Assembly: GCA_003599415.1 (NCBI GenBank)
Contig: QZKB01000124.1
Coordinates: 1-34,914, forward strand
DNA length: 34,914 nt
Source: Ignavibacteriales bacterium
GTDB taxonomy: Bacteria; Bacteroidota; Ignavibacteria; Ignavibacteriales; SURF-24
Direction: 5' to 3'
Shown in pieces: positions 16,485 through 25,099 of the stretch; position 1 is the first letter of the stretch; each line of letters begins with the position of its first letter. Both the position numbers and the translations under genes were made by a program. The notes below the pieces were generated by a model that worked only from the letters and a program-made list of their open reading frames with translations, was not told the DNA's origin and did no database searches.

Positions 16485-19400
16485 TTATCTGAGCAAAATA
16501 ATTTTTTTTGTTTCGCTGAATATTTTGCTGTTGTTTTCATTCACCTTGACAATAAGTAAATACAACCCTGAAGATAAACCGGAAGCATCTAAATATATTT
16601 CATGGTAACCGGCCGGTTTCATTCCCTCAAATAATTGTACAACTTCTTCCCCAACTGAATTATACACCTGGATTTTGACATAACCGGAATTTGGTAAAAT
16701 AAAATTAATCTTCGTTCCGGCATTAAATGGATTCGGGTAATTCTGAAATACTTCAAACCTTGCTGGTTTATTAATTTCAGCTTCAACAATTCCGGAATAC
16801 TCAAATGTACCGTCGTAATCAATCTGCTTAAAGCGGTATTGATTAATTCCGGGATCCGGATTTTTATCTTCAAAATTATATTCAGCCGGTTCAGTGGAAT
16901 TACCTTTGCCGCTTATAAACCCAATCTTTTTCCAGTTCTTTGTTAATGTAGAAGACCGGTGTTCAATTTCAAATCCAAGATTATTCGTTTCTGTAGAAGT
17001 AATCCAATTTAAAATAATTCTGCTGTCGGTTACATTGGCATTAAATGATGCAAGTTCAACAGGAACAGGAATTGATTCTACCTGCCATGCGTGAATAATT
17101 AGCCGTCCGTCAGGATCTCTTACAAACTCAGCTATGTAAAGAATTTTATTTTGTGAATCGAATGTAGCAGAAAAAATTTCATGCTCCGGTCCGAAGAAAA
17201 GGTTTTTATTTATTCTGAATGCAGCATAAGGCTGAGGATCATAAGATTGAATTGTTCCTGCTGCAACCTGTGCTAGGTTAGATGGATTGTAAAAAATAAT
17301 CATCGGCTGCATATTATGTCCTTTCCAGCCTTTACCATCAGGATCTGTCACATAAAAATCCGGGTAAGGTGTATCCGCAATAACCCAGTCGTGAAGCATT
17401 CGTTCACCAACATAACCATACCAGTTATTACCAAGTGCCTTGTTTCCTATAACTGCAACGGAATTCTGATCCAGGGATGAAATCCATGTTGCTTCTCTCC
17501 AGTTGTCACTATGTTTATATCCGTCAACTGAGTTTGGAAAATTATAATTGTCTGTTCCTTCAACAGGTCCGTATTGCAGCAGTGTTGTTAGTTCCAACTG
17601 GCTTTCTGCTGCCGGGGGAGTTACTCCTACTTTTGAAAATGCATACATCGTTGGACCTAATCCGCTTAAACCACCATCCCGGCATCGTCCTACCACAAGA
17701 TTTCTACCTGATGTAAAGGTGTTTGCCCACGATTGAGGTGTTGAGAATAACCAGTCATTTATTGTTGCATCATTCGGTGCAGATGTTGAGCCTGCAAACC
17801 AGGCTCCGTATTTAGTTGCAGAAGAAAGATTGGTGGCATCACAACAACTGATTGATGCATGCTTATCACCGGTAACAGTATAATGGATACTCCATGAACT
17901 ATATAATCTTCCTTCATCCGGAACATATTCTAATCCTGTTCGCCATATATCTACATATTCCCAGCTGTTAATATTTGTGGGCCTTATGTTTACAGCAGAT
18001 TGAAGTATTGTTGCTGTAGGAATTTCATCCGGGTTTTTACCGGCGGAGACTATTGGCGCAGGAATACTTAATTCACCCACAAGACCATTTTCGGGTTGAT
18101 TAAGATTTGTTGCAAAAACAGAACCAGGAAAACCATCGGTAGAACCGCTGCCGGATTGTCCGCCATCTCCATTTGGATTATATTCAATTGCTTCTCCTCC
18201 CCATAAAAAATCATCCGGTAATTTAAAAGCTCCAAGATAATTTAATCCTTCAGGATTCACTAAAGTGCCGTCGCCTTTATATTCCTGCGTTGAAGTTGAT
18301 ACAGAAGAAGACAATAAACTTTCATTGCCTGCCGCATCGCGCGCAGAGACTGTAAAGTTATATGTTGTGCCTGTTTCTAATAAAACACAAGTGTAATTGT
18401 TAGTGCGGCTGTAACCTTCAACTTCTCCGTTGTTATAAATCAGGTATTCAACAACACCAACATTATCAGAGGGTTGGTTCCAGTTAAGTTGAATTTTTGA
18501 ATCCGAGATTGGAGCGGCAACTAATCCTGTAGGTTGAGATGGTGCAGTGATATCGGCATCAGTATACAGTTCAATTTTATCGCAGACTAAATATTGCTTT
18601 GGCCAGGTTGCACCCCATTCAATAGCAAGGTTTACATTTATAAGTGAGTAGGAAGAATCTGATTTATGAACACCACTGTCAGTTATATTAAAGACAGTTT
18701 TTGTTGATGTATGCGGGGCAATTTCAGTGAATGTATACCGGTAATCTGAAAACCTTCTCATTGTATACCAGTTCCCAAATGATGAACCACCCTCGGGTTG
18801 ATCGCTATCTCTGAAACTAATACGCGAAGTAAAAATAAAAGTCTCATCGGAATTATTGTACCAGGTTACAACAATTCTTTCTCCCTTTTGAAAAATCCTT
18901 GCTGAACCCTGAACCCCTTCATAATCAGTAAATTCTTCGGCCTCCGGAACAGGAACCAATCCACCCGGACCTGAAGAAGTATAGTTTACACCCGGACTTT
19001 TAATAACTGTGTTCCACCCACTTAGTCCGAATACATTTGCCTCTGCAGTTGCCCCAAAATCAACCAACACTGTATTTGAATTAGCTGAGTTTTCAAAATT
19101 GATGGCAGCATCAAAAACTTCCTTTACTACTTGCGGTGCAACTAAAGCTGTTGCTGCTGCATTTGGATGACTGTCATCCAAAGCTGATGCTAAAGAAGAA
19201 GGGAGAAAACCGGAAGCATCTGCTAACTTGTGGAAAAAATCAAACACGTAAACATTTTTCGGAAAGGTTCCGAATTCTGAATCGAGTTCTTTGGCTAATG
19301 TATCTTTAGCCCATGTACAAAACCAATCAGATAAACTTGCTTCAAGCGCATTTGTTTGACCGGAAACTAATGGTGCATTTGTCGAGATTACAAAGAAAAT

Positions 19401-19868
19401 ATCAGGATAGCTTTTCATTTTGTTTATAATGTTACGCCAATGCCATTTATAGTTGAATAATGTTTTATCATCCGGATTATTTGTATCAGCAGGTGAACCG
19501 GCTGAATAGATATTTGAGGAAGGGAAGCAGGATTTTATCATTACAATTTTGTAAGAGTTAAGATATGGAGAAATGTCATCAACTGCACTTTCTGCATTAA
19601 ATATTCTATGCCATGTGGACCATTCATTATCTCCGCTTGGATACCAGGTTTCATCGATTGAAACTGCATCATCTCCGGTATAGCCATGCGAATTATTATA
19701 CTTGACGGCTTCATCAGGAATGCTTGTGCTGCTGCCGTTTGGTCCGTAAATATTCTGACCTGTTGAATGATGCAGGAAGATACACGTCCTGTAACTTCCC
19801 GATTGCGCCATCAAACTACAGGTAAATAAAACCAGAGATAAAAGGAAGAAAATTTTTTTGCCTCTCAT
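16485..19868 (-). CDS. Secreted multidomain protein: SGNH-hydrolase-like domain, FN3 domain, T9SS sorting domain
   Basis: A 1127-residue exported protein. The start is the ATG at 19868, because GGAGG lies just before it and an upstream in-frame start would disrupt the signal peptide. Signal peptide 1-22 (ending SLMAQ). Residues about 27-255 resemble an SGNH hydrolase: IFLHHSTGQNI, KSCFPSSN (112-119), FFVISTNAPL and DDSHPNA (Asp232/His234, like the catalytic D-x-H block). A beta-sandwich-like region follows, then a fibronectin type III domain (about 455-545) and about 400 residues I do not recognise. The C-terminal NYPNPFNAGTKINFILP and a final KIILLR form a T9SS type A sorting domain. The likely role is a cell-surface or released carbohydrate esterase or similar. 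A terminator follows. Confidence 0.85.
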   Translation of the reverse strand: MRGKKIFFLLSLVLFTCSLMAQSGSYRTCIFLHHSTGQNIYGPNGSSTSIPDEAVKYNNSHGYTGDDAVSIDETWYPSGDNEWSTWHRIFNAESAVDDISPYLNSYKIVMIKSCFPSSNIYSAGSPADTNNPDDKTLFNYKWHWRNIINKMKSYPDIFFVISTNAPLVSGQTNALEASLSDWFCTWAKDTLAKELDSEFGTFPKNVYVFDFFHKLADASGFLPSSLASALDDSHPNAAATALVAPQVVKEVFDAAINFENSANSNTVLVDFGATAEANVFGLSGWNTVIKSPGVNYTSSGPGGLVPVPEAEEFTDYEGVQGSARIFQKGERIVVTWYNNSDETFIFTSRISFRDSDQPEGGSSFGNWYTMRRFSDYRYTFTEIAPHTSTKTVFNITDSGVHKSDSSYSLINVNLAIEWGATWPKQYLVCDKIELYTDADITAPSQPTGLVAAPISDSKIQLNWNQPSDNVGVVEYLIYNNGEVEGYSRTNNYTCVLLETGTTYNFTVSARDAAGNESLLSSSVSTSTQEYKGDGTLVNPEGLNYLGAFKLPDDFLWGGEAIEYNPNGDGGQSGSGSTDGFPGSVFATNLNQPENGLVGELSIPAPIVSAGKNPDEIPTATILQSAVNIRPTNINSWEYVDIWRTGLEYVPDEGRLYSSWSIHYTVTGDKHASISCCDATNLSSATKYGAWFAGSTSAPNDATINDWLFSTPQSWANTFTSGRNLVVGRCRDGGLSGLGPTMYAFSKVGVTPPAAESQLELTTLLQYGPVEGTDNYNFPNSVDGYKHSDNWREATWISSLDQNSVAVIGNKALGNNWYGYVGERMLHDWVIADTPYPDFYVTDPDGKGWKGHNMQPMIIFYNPSNLAQVAAGTIQSYDPQPYAAFRINKNLFFGPEHEIFSATFDSQNKILYIAEFVRDPDGRLIIHAWQVESIPVPVELASFNANVTDSRIILNWITSTETNNLGFEIEHRSSTLTKNWKKIGFISGKGNSTEPAEYNFEDKNPDPGINQYRFKQIDYDGTFEYSGIVEAEINKPARFEVFQNYPNPFNAGTKINFILPNSGYVKIQVYNSVGEEVVQLFEGMKPAGYHEIYLDASGLSSGLYLLIVKVNENNSKIFSETKKIILLR

Positions 19869-19941
19869 AGCACCACCTCCAAACGCTTTTTGAAATGAAT
19901 ATTTATAGTTATTAATCAAAAACTAAAATCTTACATTCGGA

Positions 19942-20190
19942 CTAATAATTGAAATTTATGGCGACAAGCGCACTAATTAGTAAAAAGAACAACGAGAATA
20001 AAAAGTATAATTCCTGTCTTTTTGAGATTTCACCTATAACCGCTCTTAGCGCAAGAACACTTAAGATAAATAGAATAAAAATTGTCCATAGCACACCTCT
20101 TCCGGTTAGGCCAACCTTTAGAAAAATTATCAACAAAAAAAATATACCTGTTATAAAAGTTAACTTCTGATTCATAGCGTAAAAATGCAT
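19942..20190 (-). CDS. Small membrane protein, unknown function
   Basis: 82 residues with three hydrophobic segments (about 12-27, 34-50 and 62-80) joined by short charged loops (VIGEISKRQE). No family is recognised. The ATG at 20190 is given; an internal ATG at 20175 is equally plausible because neither has a good ribosome site. It precedes the T9SS-exported gene on the same strand by 73 bases. Confidence 0.55.
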   Translation of the reverse strand: MHFYAMNQKLTFITGIFFLLIIFLKVGLTGRGVLWTIFILFILSVLALRAVIGEISKRQELYFLFSLFFLLISALVAINFNY

Positions 20191-20279
20191 TTAACCGGTC
20201 TCAATAGCTTGTATAATCACGACAAAGATTTGTACAAAAAGGATTACAGGAAAATTTTTATATCAAATAGAGAAAAATA

Positions 20280-21629
20280 TTATTGCTTATTTGAGTTCTG
20301 TTTTAAATAATCTGATGGTGATAATCCAAAGTGATTTTTAAACAATCTTGAAAAGTGAGAAAGGTCAGTAAATCCAAATTCGTATGCCGCTTCGGTAATA
20401 TTTCCCTTTCTTGAGGCAAGAAACTCCTCTGCTAATTTCAGCTTTACAAGATAAATGAAATTTGTAGGAGTGGAGTTCAGTTCTTCCCGGGTTAGTCTTT
20501 GAAATTGTCTTAAGGAAATTCCGATTGCCCCGGCAACTAATTCAGAGTGAAGCGGCTTGTTTTTATTTTCGCTTATAAATTTTGTTGCTTTTTGTAGTAA
20601 TACCTGATTATGTGAAAGATGGTTTTTCCCCTGGTCTTGAAATGGTATAAAAACAATTTTTGAATTTTCTGTTTCGGACTTAAATGGAATTTTCTGAGCT
20701 CTCCTCACCTTTATGAGCAGGAATGAAATTGTGATGATCGTAAATCCTATAGTGAATAGGTAAATCCAGATCCAGTAGGCTTTATATCTTTCTGTCAGTC
20801 TTTCTAAAAAATCCGGGCTACCTGTAAACCCAACTCTTTTCCAGTATTTCGGATAACCGAAATCACTGTACCCGCCCCAATCGAAGGACCACATAATTGT
20901 TGAAGCGTATTCAACAAAGACACCCTGATCTTGCGGATAATCAATATCATTACAGCAAAAATCAATTCGCATTGAAATTCCTTCGTGAGGTTCAACACCA
21001 ATTGCAGCAAACGGGATTGAAACTTCTACCACATAAAGACTATCTTTGTCAGTTGCATTGTTGATTGATCCAAAATATTTAACATTACTTTTAAAAAGTA
21101 CATTCTGGTCATAGTCTTTTGGAACTGCAACTGTATCGGCAAGAATATATCTCCTGTCTCCCCTGAAGACCTGGGTTCGGTTCTTTAGATCGACAATAAA
21201 CTGGTAATCGTTCGTATTCATCTTCAGGCCGTCATCATTTTTGGAATCGATGTAGATTTCTATGCCATCATTTAAATGAAGCCTCGGTTTGTCCGGTGTG
21301 CTTTCTGCTTGTGCAAAAAGATGTTCATCAAAAACTTTAAATACAAGATTCAGATATTTTAAATTCCAGAAAGCTTTTACAATTACTTTGTTTCTGGAAA
21401 GAGGCTTTTTTAATTGATCAAATGAAAAACCATTCGGGTATGTTTTATAAAGATTTATTTCGGGTATAGTATTGAAACTGCTTAAAGTATCTGCGAAATA
21501 AAATTCCGGCAGGTTCTCCCACTCATCAACAATTCCGTCAAAAATTATTTCTTCATTCTTATAGCGAATATTGTTGAGAACATCAGGCTGGGAAATAAAT
21601 AATAATAAGCTGAAAACACCAATTAACAA
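20280..21629 (-). CDS. Membrane-bound one-component regulator: CBM9-like sensor, TM helix, AraC-type HTH
   Basis: A 449-residue protein. An N-terminal hydrophobic stretch (1-13) may be a signal anchor. Residues about 24-268 match the CBM9-like sugar-binding fold: IIFDGIVDEWENLP, VIVKAFWNLKYLNLVFKVFD, LHLNDGIEIYIDSK and a closing WKRVGFTG. A membrane helix lies at about 286-308. Residues 361-445 form a complete AraC/XylS DNA-binding domain (GISLRQFQRLTREEL; ITEAAYEFGFTDLSHFSRLFKNHFG). The likely role is sensing a sugar or glycan fragment outside the inner membrane and switching transcription directly. It starts with TTG at 21629, with AAGGG seven bases before it; no ATG is available. Neighbouring exported genes are candidate targets. 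Confidence 0.85.
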   Translation of the reverse strand: MLIGVFSLLLFISQPDVLNNIRYKNEEIIFDGIVDEWENLPEFYFADTLSSFNTIPEINLYKTYPNGFSFDQLKKPLSRNKVIVKAFWNLKYLNLVFKVFDEHLFAQAESTPDKPRLHLNDGIEIYIDSKNDDGLKMNTNDYQFIVDLKNRTQVFRGDRRYILADTVAVPKDYDQNVLFKSNVKYFGSINNATDKDSLYVVEVSIPFAAIGVEPHEGISMRIDFCCNDIDYPQDQGVFVEYASTIMWSFDWGGYSDFGYPKYWKRVGFTGSPDFLERLTERYKAYWIWIYLFTIGFTIITISFLLIKVRRAQKIPFKSETENSKIVFIPFQDQGKNHLSHNQVLLQKATKFISENKNKPLHSELVAGAIGISLRQFQRLTREELNSTPTNFIYLVKLKLAEEFLASRKGNITEAAYEFGFTDLSHFSRLFKNHFGLSPSDYLKQNSNKQ

Positions 21630-21762
21630 TGGTATACCCTTGAACAGTGTTAGTTATTATAAATCTTTTGACTGAATTTACAATAAAAAAAGATCAAATG
21701 TGACTGGCTAAAATGAGTGGAATAAAAAATTTTATGAAATTGATTTATATCATATTGAAAAA

Positions 21763-21799
21763 CAGCCCGTGTGTAAGAAAGAAGAAAAACAACGGGCTG
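21763..21799 (-). terminator. Intrinsic terminator of the choice-of-anchor-V gene
   Basis: Positions 21763-21770 (CAGCCCGT) pair perfectly with 21792-21799 (ACGGGCTG). On the minus strand the stem is followed by TTTTTCAAT. The loop of 21 bases is long but contains no competing structure. It lies 29 bases past the stop at 21828. Confidence 0.75.
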
Positions 21800-21827
21800 C
21801 CTTCAAAATCGTATATAGAAAATTCAG

Positions 21828-22937
21828 TTATCTTAATAAAATCATCTTCCGGGTTTCACTGTATTCTTTTCCACTTTCTGTTTCCTCCGCTTTAAGTGAA
21901 TAGAAATATAAACCGGAAGGTAAATCCGTTGCATTAAAACTTACATCAAAATTGCCTGCTTCCTTTTGCCCGTTTAATAATTCTTTAACTTCCTGCCCCA
22001 GCGAGTTATAAATCTTTAAGCTTACATGACTAACTGAAGGAATTGAAAAATTTATTTTAGTCTCCGGGTTAAACGGATTAGGATAGTTCTGGGATAAAGC
22101 AAACAAAGAAAGAGAATTCAAAACAACTTCTTTTGTTAAGTAATAGAATTTATACGTGCCCTCAAAATCAATTTGTTTTATCCTGTAACTGTAAGTGCCG
22201 GCAGTTAAGTTCCTGTCTTCAAAACTGTATTTGTTTACTTCAAGCGAATTTCCATTTCCGTTAATGTAAGCCACTGTTAACCATTGCTTTTCTTCCGGGG
22301 TTTTATATTTACCGTCGGTTCTCTGAACTTCGAAGCCCTGGTTATTTACTTCTGTTGCGGTAATCCAGTTTAATAAAATATTATTATCGGTTATTGTTGC
22401 TGTAAAACTTGTAAGCTCAACCGGTACGGCATTTAGTATTGTAATAGCTTTGGCGGGTGCAAAATTCCAGTTATCTCCACTGGGAGTTGCACTAAGGTTC
22501 ACGCTGTTTCCATTGGCAAATATTGTATCCTTTACTTCGAATGCGGGAGCTGTATAAGAAAATGTAAAGGTAACTTTTCCACTTACTGCTGCAAGCGGGC
22601 TAACATGTGTTAGTTCTCCATTTAATTTCTGCAACGTTGCATCAGTAGTATTTAATGTACCGGATTTTGCAGCTATATTTGTTCCGCCGGCTGCTAATGG
22701 TCCTCCTGTAATTACTAAAGTATAGTTAGCAGTTTGGCCCACTTGTAGTGTATCCGGGCCGTTGATTGAAACAACTGCACCGAATGGTTCTACGCCATGA
22801 CAATAACATCCGTTGTTGGCTGTTTTTCTTGTTCTTCCTGTTATACCGGTTTGGTAAGCATAAAAAGTGATTGATGAAATAGCCAGTATAAAAAAGGATA
22901 GATTAATTAATAGTCTCCTGTTGTATAAGTTTCTCAT
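21828..22937 (-). CDS. Exported choice-of-anchor-V domain protein with T9SS sorting domain
   Basis: 369 residues from the ATG at 22937, chosen because AAAGGA lies six bases upstream; an earlier in-frame ATG at 22976 would put charged residues before the signal peptide. Signal peptide about 1-28. Residues 30-175 match the choice-of-anchor-V pattern: GITGRTRK, NGCYCHG (Cys44, Cys46, His47), INGPDTLQVGQTANYTLVITGG, ELTHV, and SATPSGDNWNFAPA. The T9SS module begins at VPVELTSF and ends with NYPNPFNPETKINFSIP and KMILLR. The heme-like Cys-His cluster is CYCH, one residue shorter than CxxCH. Its role is unknown; members are surface proteins, often with cytochrome-like motifs. Confidence 0.85.
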   Translation of the reverse strand: MRNLYNRRLLINLSFFILAISSITFYAYQTGITGRTRKTANNGCYCHGVEPFGAVVSINGPDTLQVGQTANYTLVITGGPLAAGGTNIAAKSGTLNTTDATLQKLNGELTHVSPLAAVSGKVTFTFSYTAPAFEVKDTIFANGNSVNLSATPSGDNWNFAPAKAITILNAVPVELTSFTATITDNNILLNWITATEVNNQGFEVQRTDGKYKTPEEKQWLTVAYINGNGNSLEVNKYSFEDRNLTAGTYSYRIKQIDFEGTYKFYYLTKEVVLNSLSLFALSQNYPNPFNPETKINFSIPSVSHVSLKIYNSLGQEVKELLNGQKEAGNFDVSFNATDLPSGLYFYSLKAEETESGKEYSETRKMILLR

Positions 22938-23089
22938 TCGTGGTCCTTTCTTTATTTTGTGGTCATATATTATCAACGCTGTTTAGTTATAAGGTAGTTT
23001 CGCCCAATAAACCTGCAAGAGTTCTTTTAATAATCATTAAAGCTTTGTGATTATTTTTCCCATTAGAATAAATTTTGAGCGTCTGAGCC

Positions 23090-23119
23090 TTTATATAATT
23101 AATAAATGTTTTTTTTCAA
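23090..23119 (-). promoter_or_regulatory. Possible promoter in the 22977-23299 divergent interval
   Basis: On the minus strand TTGAAA (23119-23114) and TATAAA (23095-23090) are 18 bases apart, facing the choice-of-anchor-V gene about 150 bases downstream. The 323-bp interval separates two divergent genes and must hold promoters for both. I found no equally good pair facing the PfkB gene. AT-rich context makes chance matches likely. Confidence 0.3.
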
Positions 23120-23299
23120 TTAACCAAACCGGGTTGCGCAAAGTCATAATATAGACTTCTTTTACAGGCAGATAAGAGATATTTAACGATGAGGAAATCC
23201 TTATTACTCACAAATTCAATAATAAAATTTATAACCCGGTTTATTATTGAGCAGAAAGTCATATTTGCCTAAATTTGGTCTGTAATTTTTAATGGTAAA

Positions 23300-24190
23300 A
23301 TGAAATTATTAATAATTGGCAGTTCAGTTAAAGATCATATCCATATTGGGAATGATGAGAAGGTGAGTCCGGGCGGAATTTATTACTCTGTTCTTGGGGC
23401 ATCAGGTTTTGCAAATGAGAACGATGAAATTTTTCTGCTTACCGCCATTGACAAAGAGAATGAATCTTTATTTGCATCTGCATTTGAAATGGTGAATACG
23501 AGTTTAAAAACTTATACAGATAAAATACCGGTTGTGCATCTTAATATTTCTGAAAGCGCAGAACGATGTGAATATTATGAAAACATTACTCAAAATCTTT
23601 CCCTCAAAAATATTCCGAACCTGAACAGCTTCGACGGAATTCTTATAAATATGATTACAGGTTTCGACATTAATGTGGAAGATGCTCTCTCGTTAAGAAA
23701 AAATTACGACGGTTTGATCTACCTTGATGTTCATACTTTGTCCCGGGGCTTAACTGAAAAAAATGAAAGAGTATTCCGTCCAATTCCTGATGCGGAGAAA
23801 TGGATTGCTTCCGCAAATTTTATCCAGGTAAATGAAAATGAAATATTTACAATAACGGATAAGAAAGATGAATTTGAAGCTGCAAAATCAATTCTGCAAT
23901 TTGGAGCAGAGTATTTGATTCTGACCAAAGGCGAACTCGGAGCAAGAATATTCTGGCTTAAACAAGATGAATTGAATTCCGCATTTGTTTCTGCATTAAA
24001 ACTAGAAGCCACAAACAGAGTTGGTCTTGGAGATATTTTTGGGGCTGTGTTTTTTTCTGCATATATTAAGCACCAAAATTTAAATTATGCTTTAAGGCTT
24101 GGAAATACTGCCGCCGGAACAGCCTCTGAATTTACAAACATAGATGAGTTTAAAAGATTAAAAGATGATACATACGCAAGATTTAATTAA
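23300..24190 (+). CDS. PfkB-family sugar or nucleoside kinase
   Basis: A 296-residue cytoplasmic kinase of the ribokinase/PfkB fold. It begins with LLIIGSSVKDHIHI, then the substrate-side motif SPGGIYYSVLGA (23-34). The C-terminal signature NRVGLGDIFGAVFFSAYI holds the anion-hole glycines and the catalytic base Asp of G-x-G-D. The usual second Gly-Ala is GDIFGA rather than GDAFAA. The acceptor sugar cannot be assigned. It overlaps the next gene by 26 bases, and the third gene follows after 17 bases, so the three form an operon. Confidence 0.88.
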   Translation: MKLLIIGSSVKDHIHIGNDEKVSPGGIYYSVLGASGFANENDEIFLLTAIDKENESLFASAFEMVNTSLKTYTDKIPVVHLNISESAERCEYYENITQNLSLKNIPNLNSFDGILINMITGFDINVEDALSLRKNYDGLIYLDVHTLSRGLTEKNERVFRPIPDAEKWIASANFIQVNENEIFTITDKKDEFEAAKSILQFGAEYLILTKGELGARIFWLKQDELNSAFVSALKLEATNRVGLGDIFGAVFFSAYIKHQNLNYALRLGNTAAGTASEFTNIDEFKRLKDDTYARFN

Positions 24191-25082
24191 AAAGAGAATT
24201 TTGATTACCGGCGCTAACGGAATGCTTGGACAAAGACTGATAAAATTCTTTATGCAGCAGAAATATGTGGAAGTCTTCATGACTTCACTTGAAGAAAAAA
24301 GCTGCTTTGGATATAATAACTATATCCAGGTCGATTTATCCAAACGAAATGAGGTTAAAAAAGTAGTTTATGATTTCTATCCTGACTTTATTATTAACAC
24401 TGCTGCTTTTACTAATGTTGATGCCTGCGAAACACAGCGTGAACTTTCCTGGAAAGTTAACGTAAAGAGTGTAGAATATCTTGCAGAGACAGCAAGATTA
24501 ATTGATGCGCACTTAATTCATTTTTCAAGCGATTATGTTTTTGATGGAAAGAGCGGGCCATATTCTGAAGTTGATAAACCCTGCCCGATTTCTTATTACG
24601 GGAGAACAAAACTTGCCGGTGAAAATATTGTTAAACTTATTTCGCCTCTTAATACAATAATCCGGACAAATGTTTTGTATGGACCGGCTTTATACGGCCG
24701 ACCGGATTTTGTTAAATGGGTTGTCACATCATTAAGAGAGAATAAACAAATAAGAATTGTAACAGATCAGATTAATAATCCGACTTTTACAGATGATATA
24801 GTTCAGGCTGTAAGTAAAATTACTGAATATAAAAGGCAGGGTCTTTATAATATCGGTGGTAAGGAATTTCTTAACCGGTTTGATTTTACTCTTAGGATAG
24901 CAGATTATTTTAACTTAGATAAATCATTGATTGAACCGATTTTTACAGAGACATTAAAACAACCAGCGCCAAGACCACTTAAATCCGGCTTATTAAATCT
25001 TAAAGCTGAAACAGAACTTGGATACAAACCTCATTCGATCGAGGATACTTTCAGCATAATAAAAAAAGAACTTAGACTTTAA
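24165..25082 (+). CDS. RmlD-type sugar-nucleotide reductase (dTDP-4-dehydrorhamnose reductase family)
   Basis: A 305-residue short-chain dehydrogenase. The NAD(P) motif GANGMLG is at 16-22. INTAAFTNVDACE is the hallmark after strand 4. HFSSDYVFDG (118-127) and the catalytic pair Tyr144/Lys148 (YYGRTK) follow. IRTNVLYGP and YNIGGKEFLNRFDF are typical of RmlD. Members reduce the 4-keto group of dTDP-6-deoxy-sugars, but the same fold also includes related reductases, and no rmlABC genes are in view. It starts inside the kinase gene (26-bp overlap), which implies translational coupling. Confidence 0.85.
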   Translation: MIHTQDLIKKRILITGANGMLGQRLIKFFMQQKYVEVFMTSLEEKSCFGYNNYIQVDLSKRNEVKKVVYDFYPDFIINTAAFTNVDACETQRELSWKVNVKSVEYLAETARLIDAHLIHFSSDYVFDGKSGPYSEVDKPCPISYYGRTKLAGENIVKLISPLNTIIRTNVLYGPALYGRPDFVKWVVTSLRENKQIRIVTDQINNPTFTDDIVQAVSKITEYKRQGLYNIGGKEFLNRFDFTLRIADYFNLDKSLIEPIFTETLKQPAPRPLKSGLLNLKAETELGYKPHSIEDTFSIIKKELRL

Positions 25083-25099
25083 CCACGCTAAGGTAAAAA

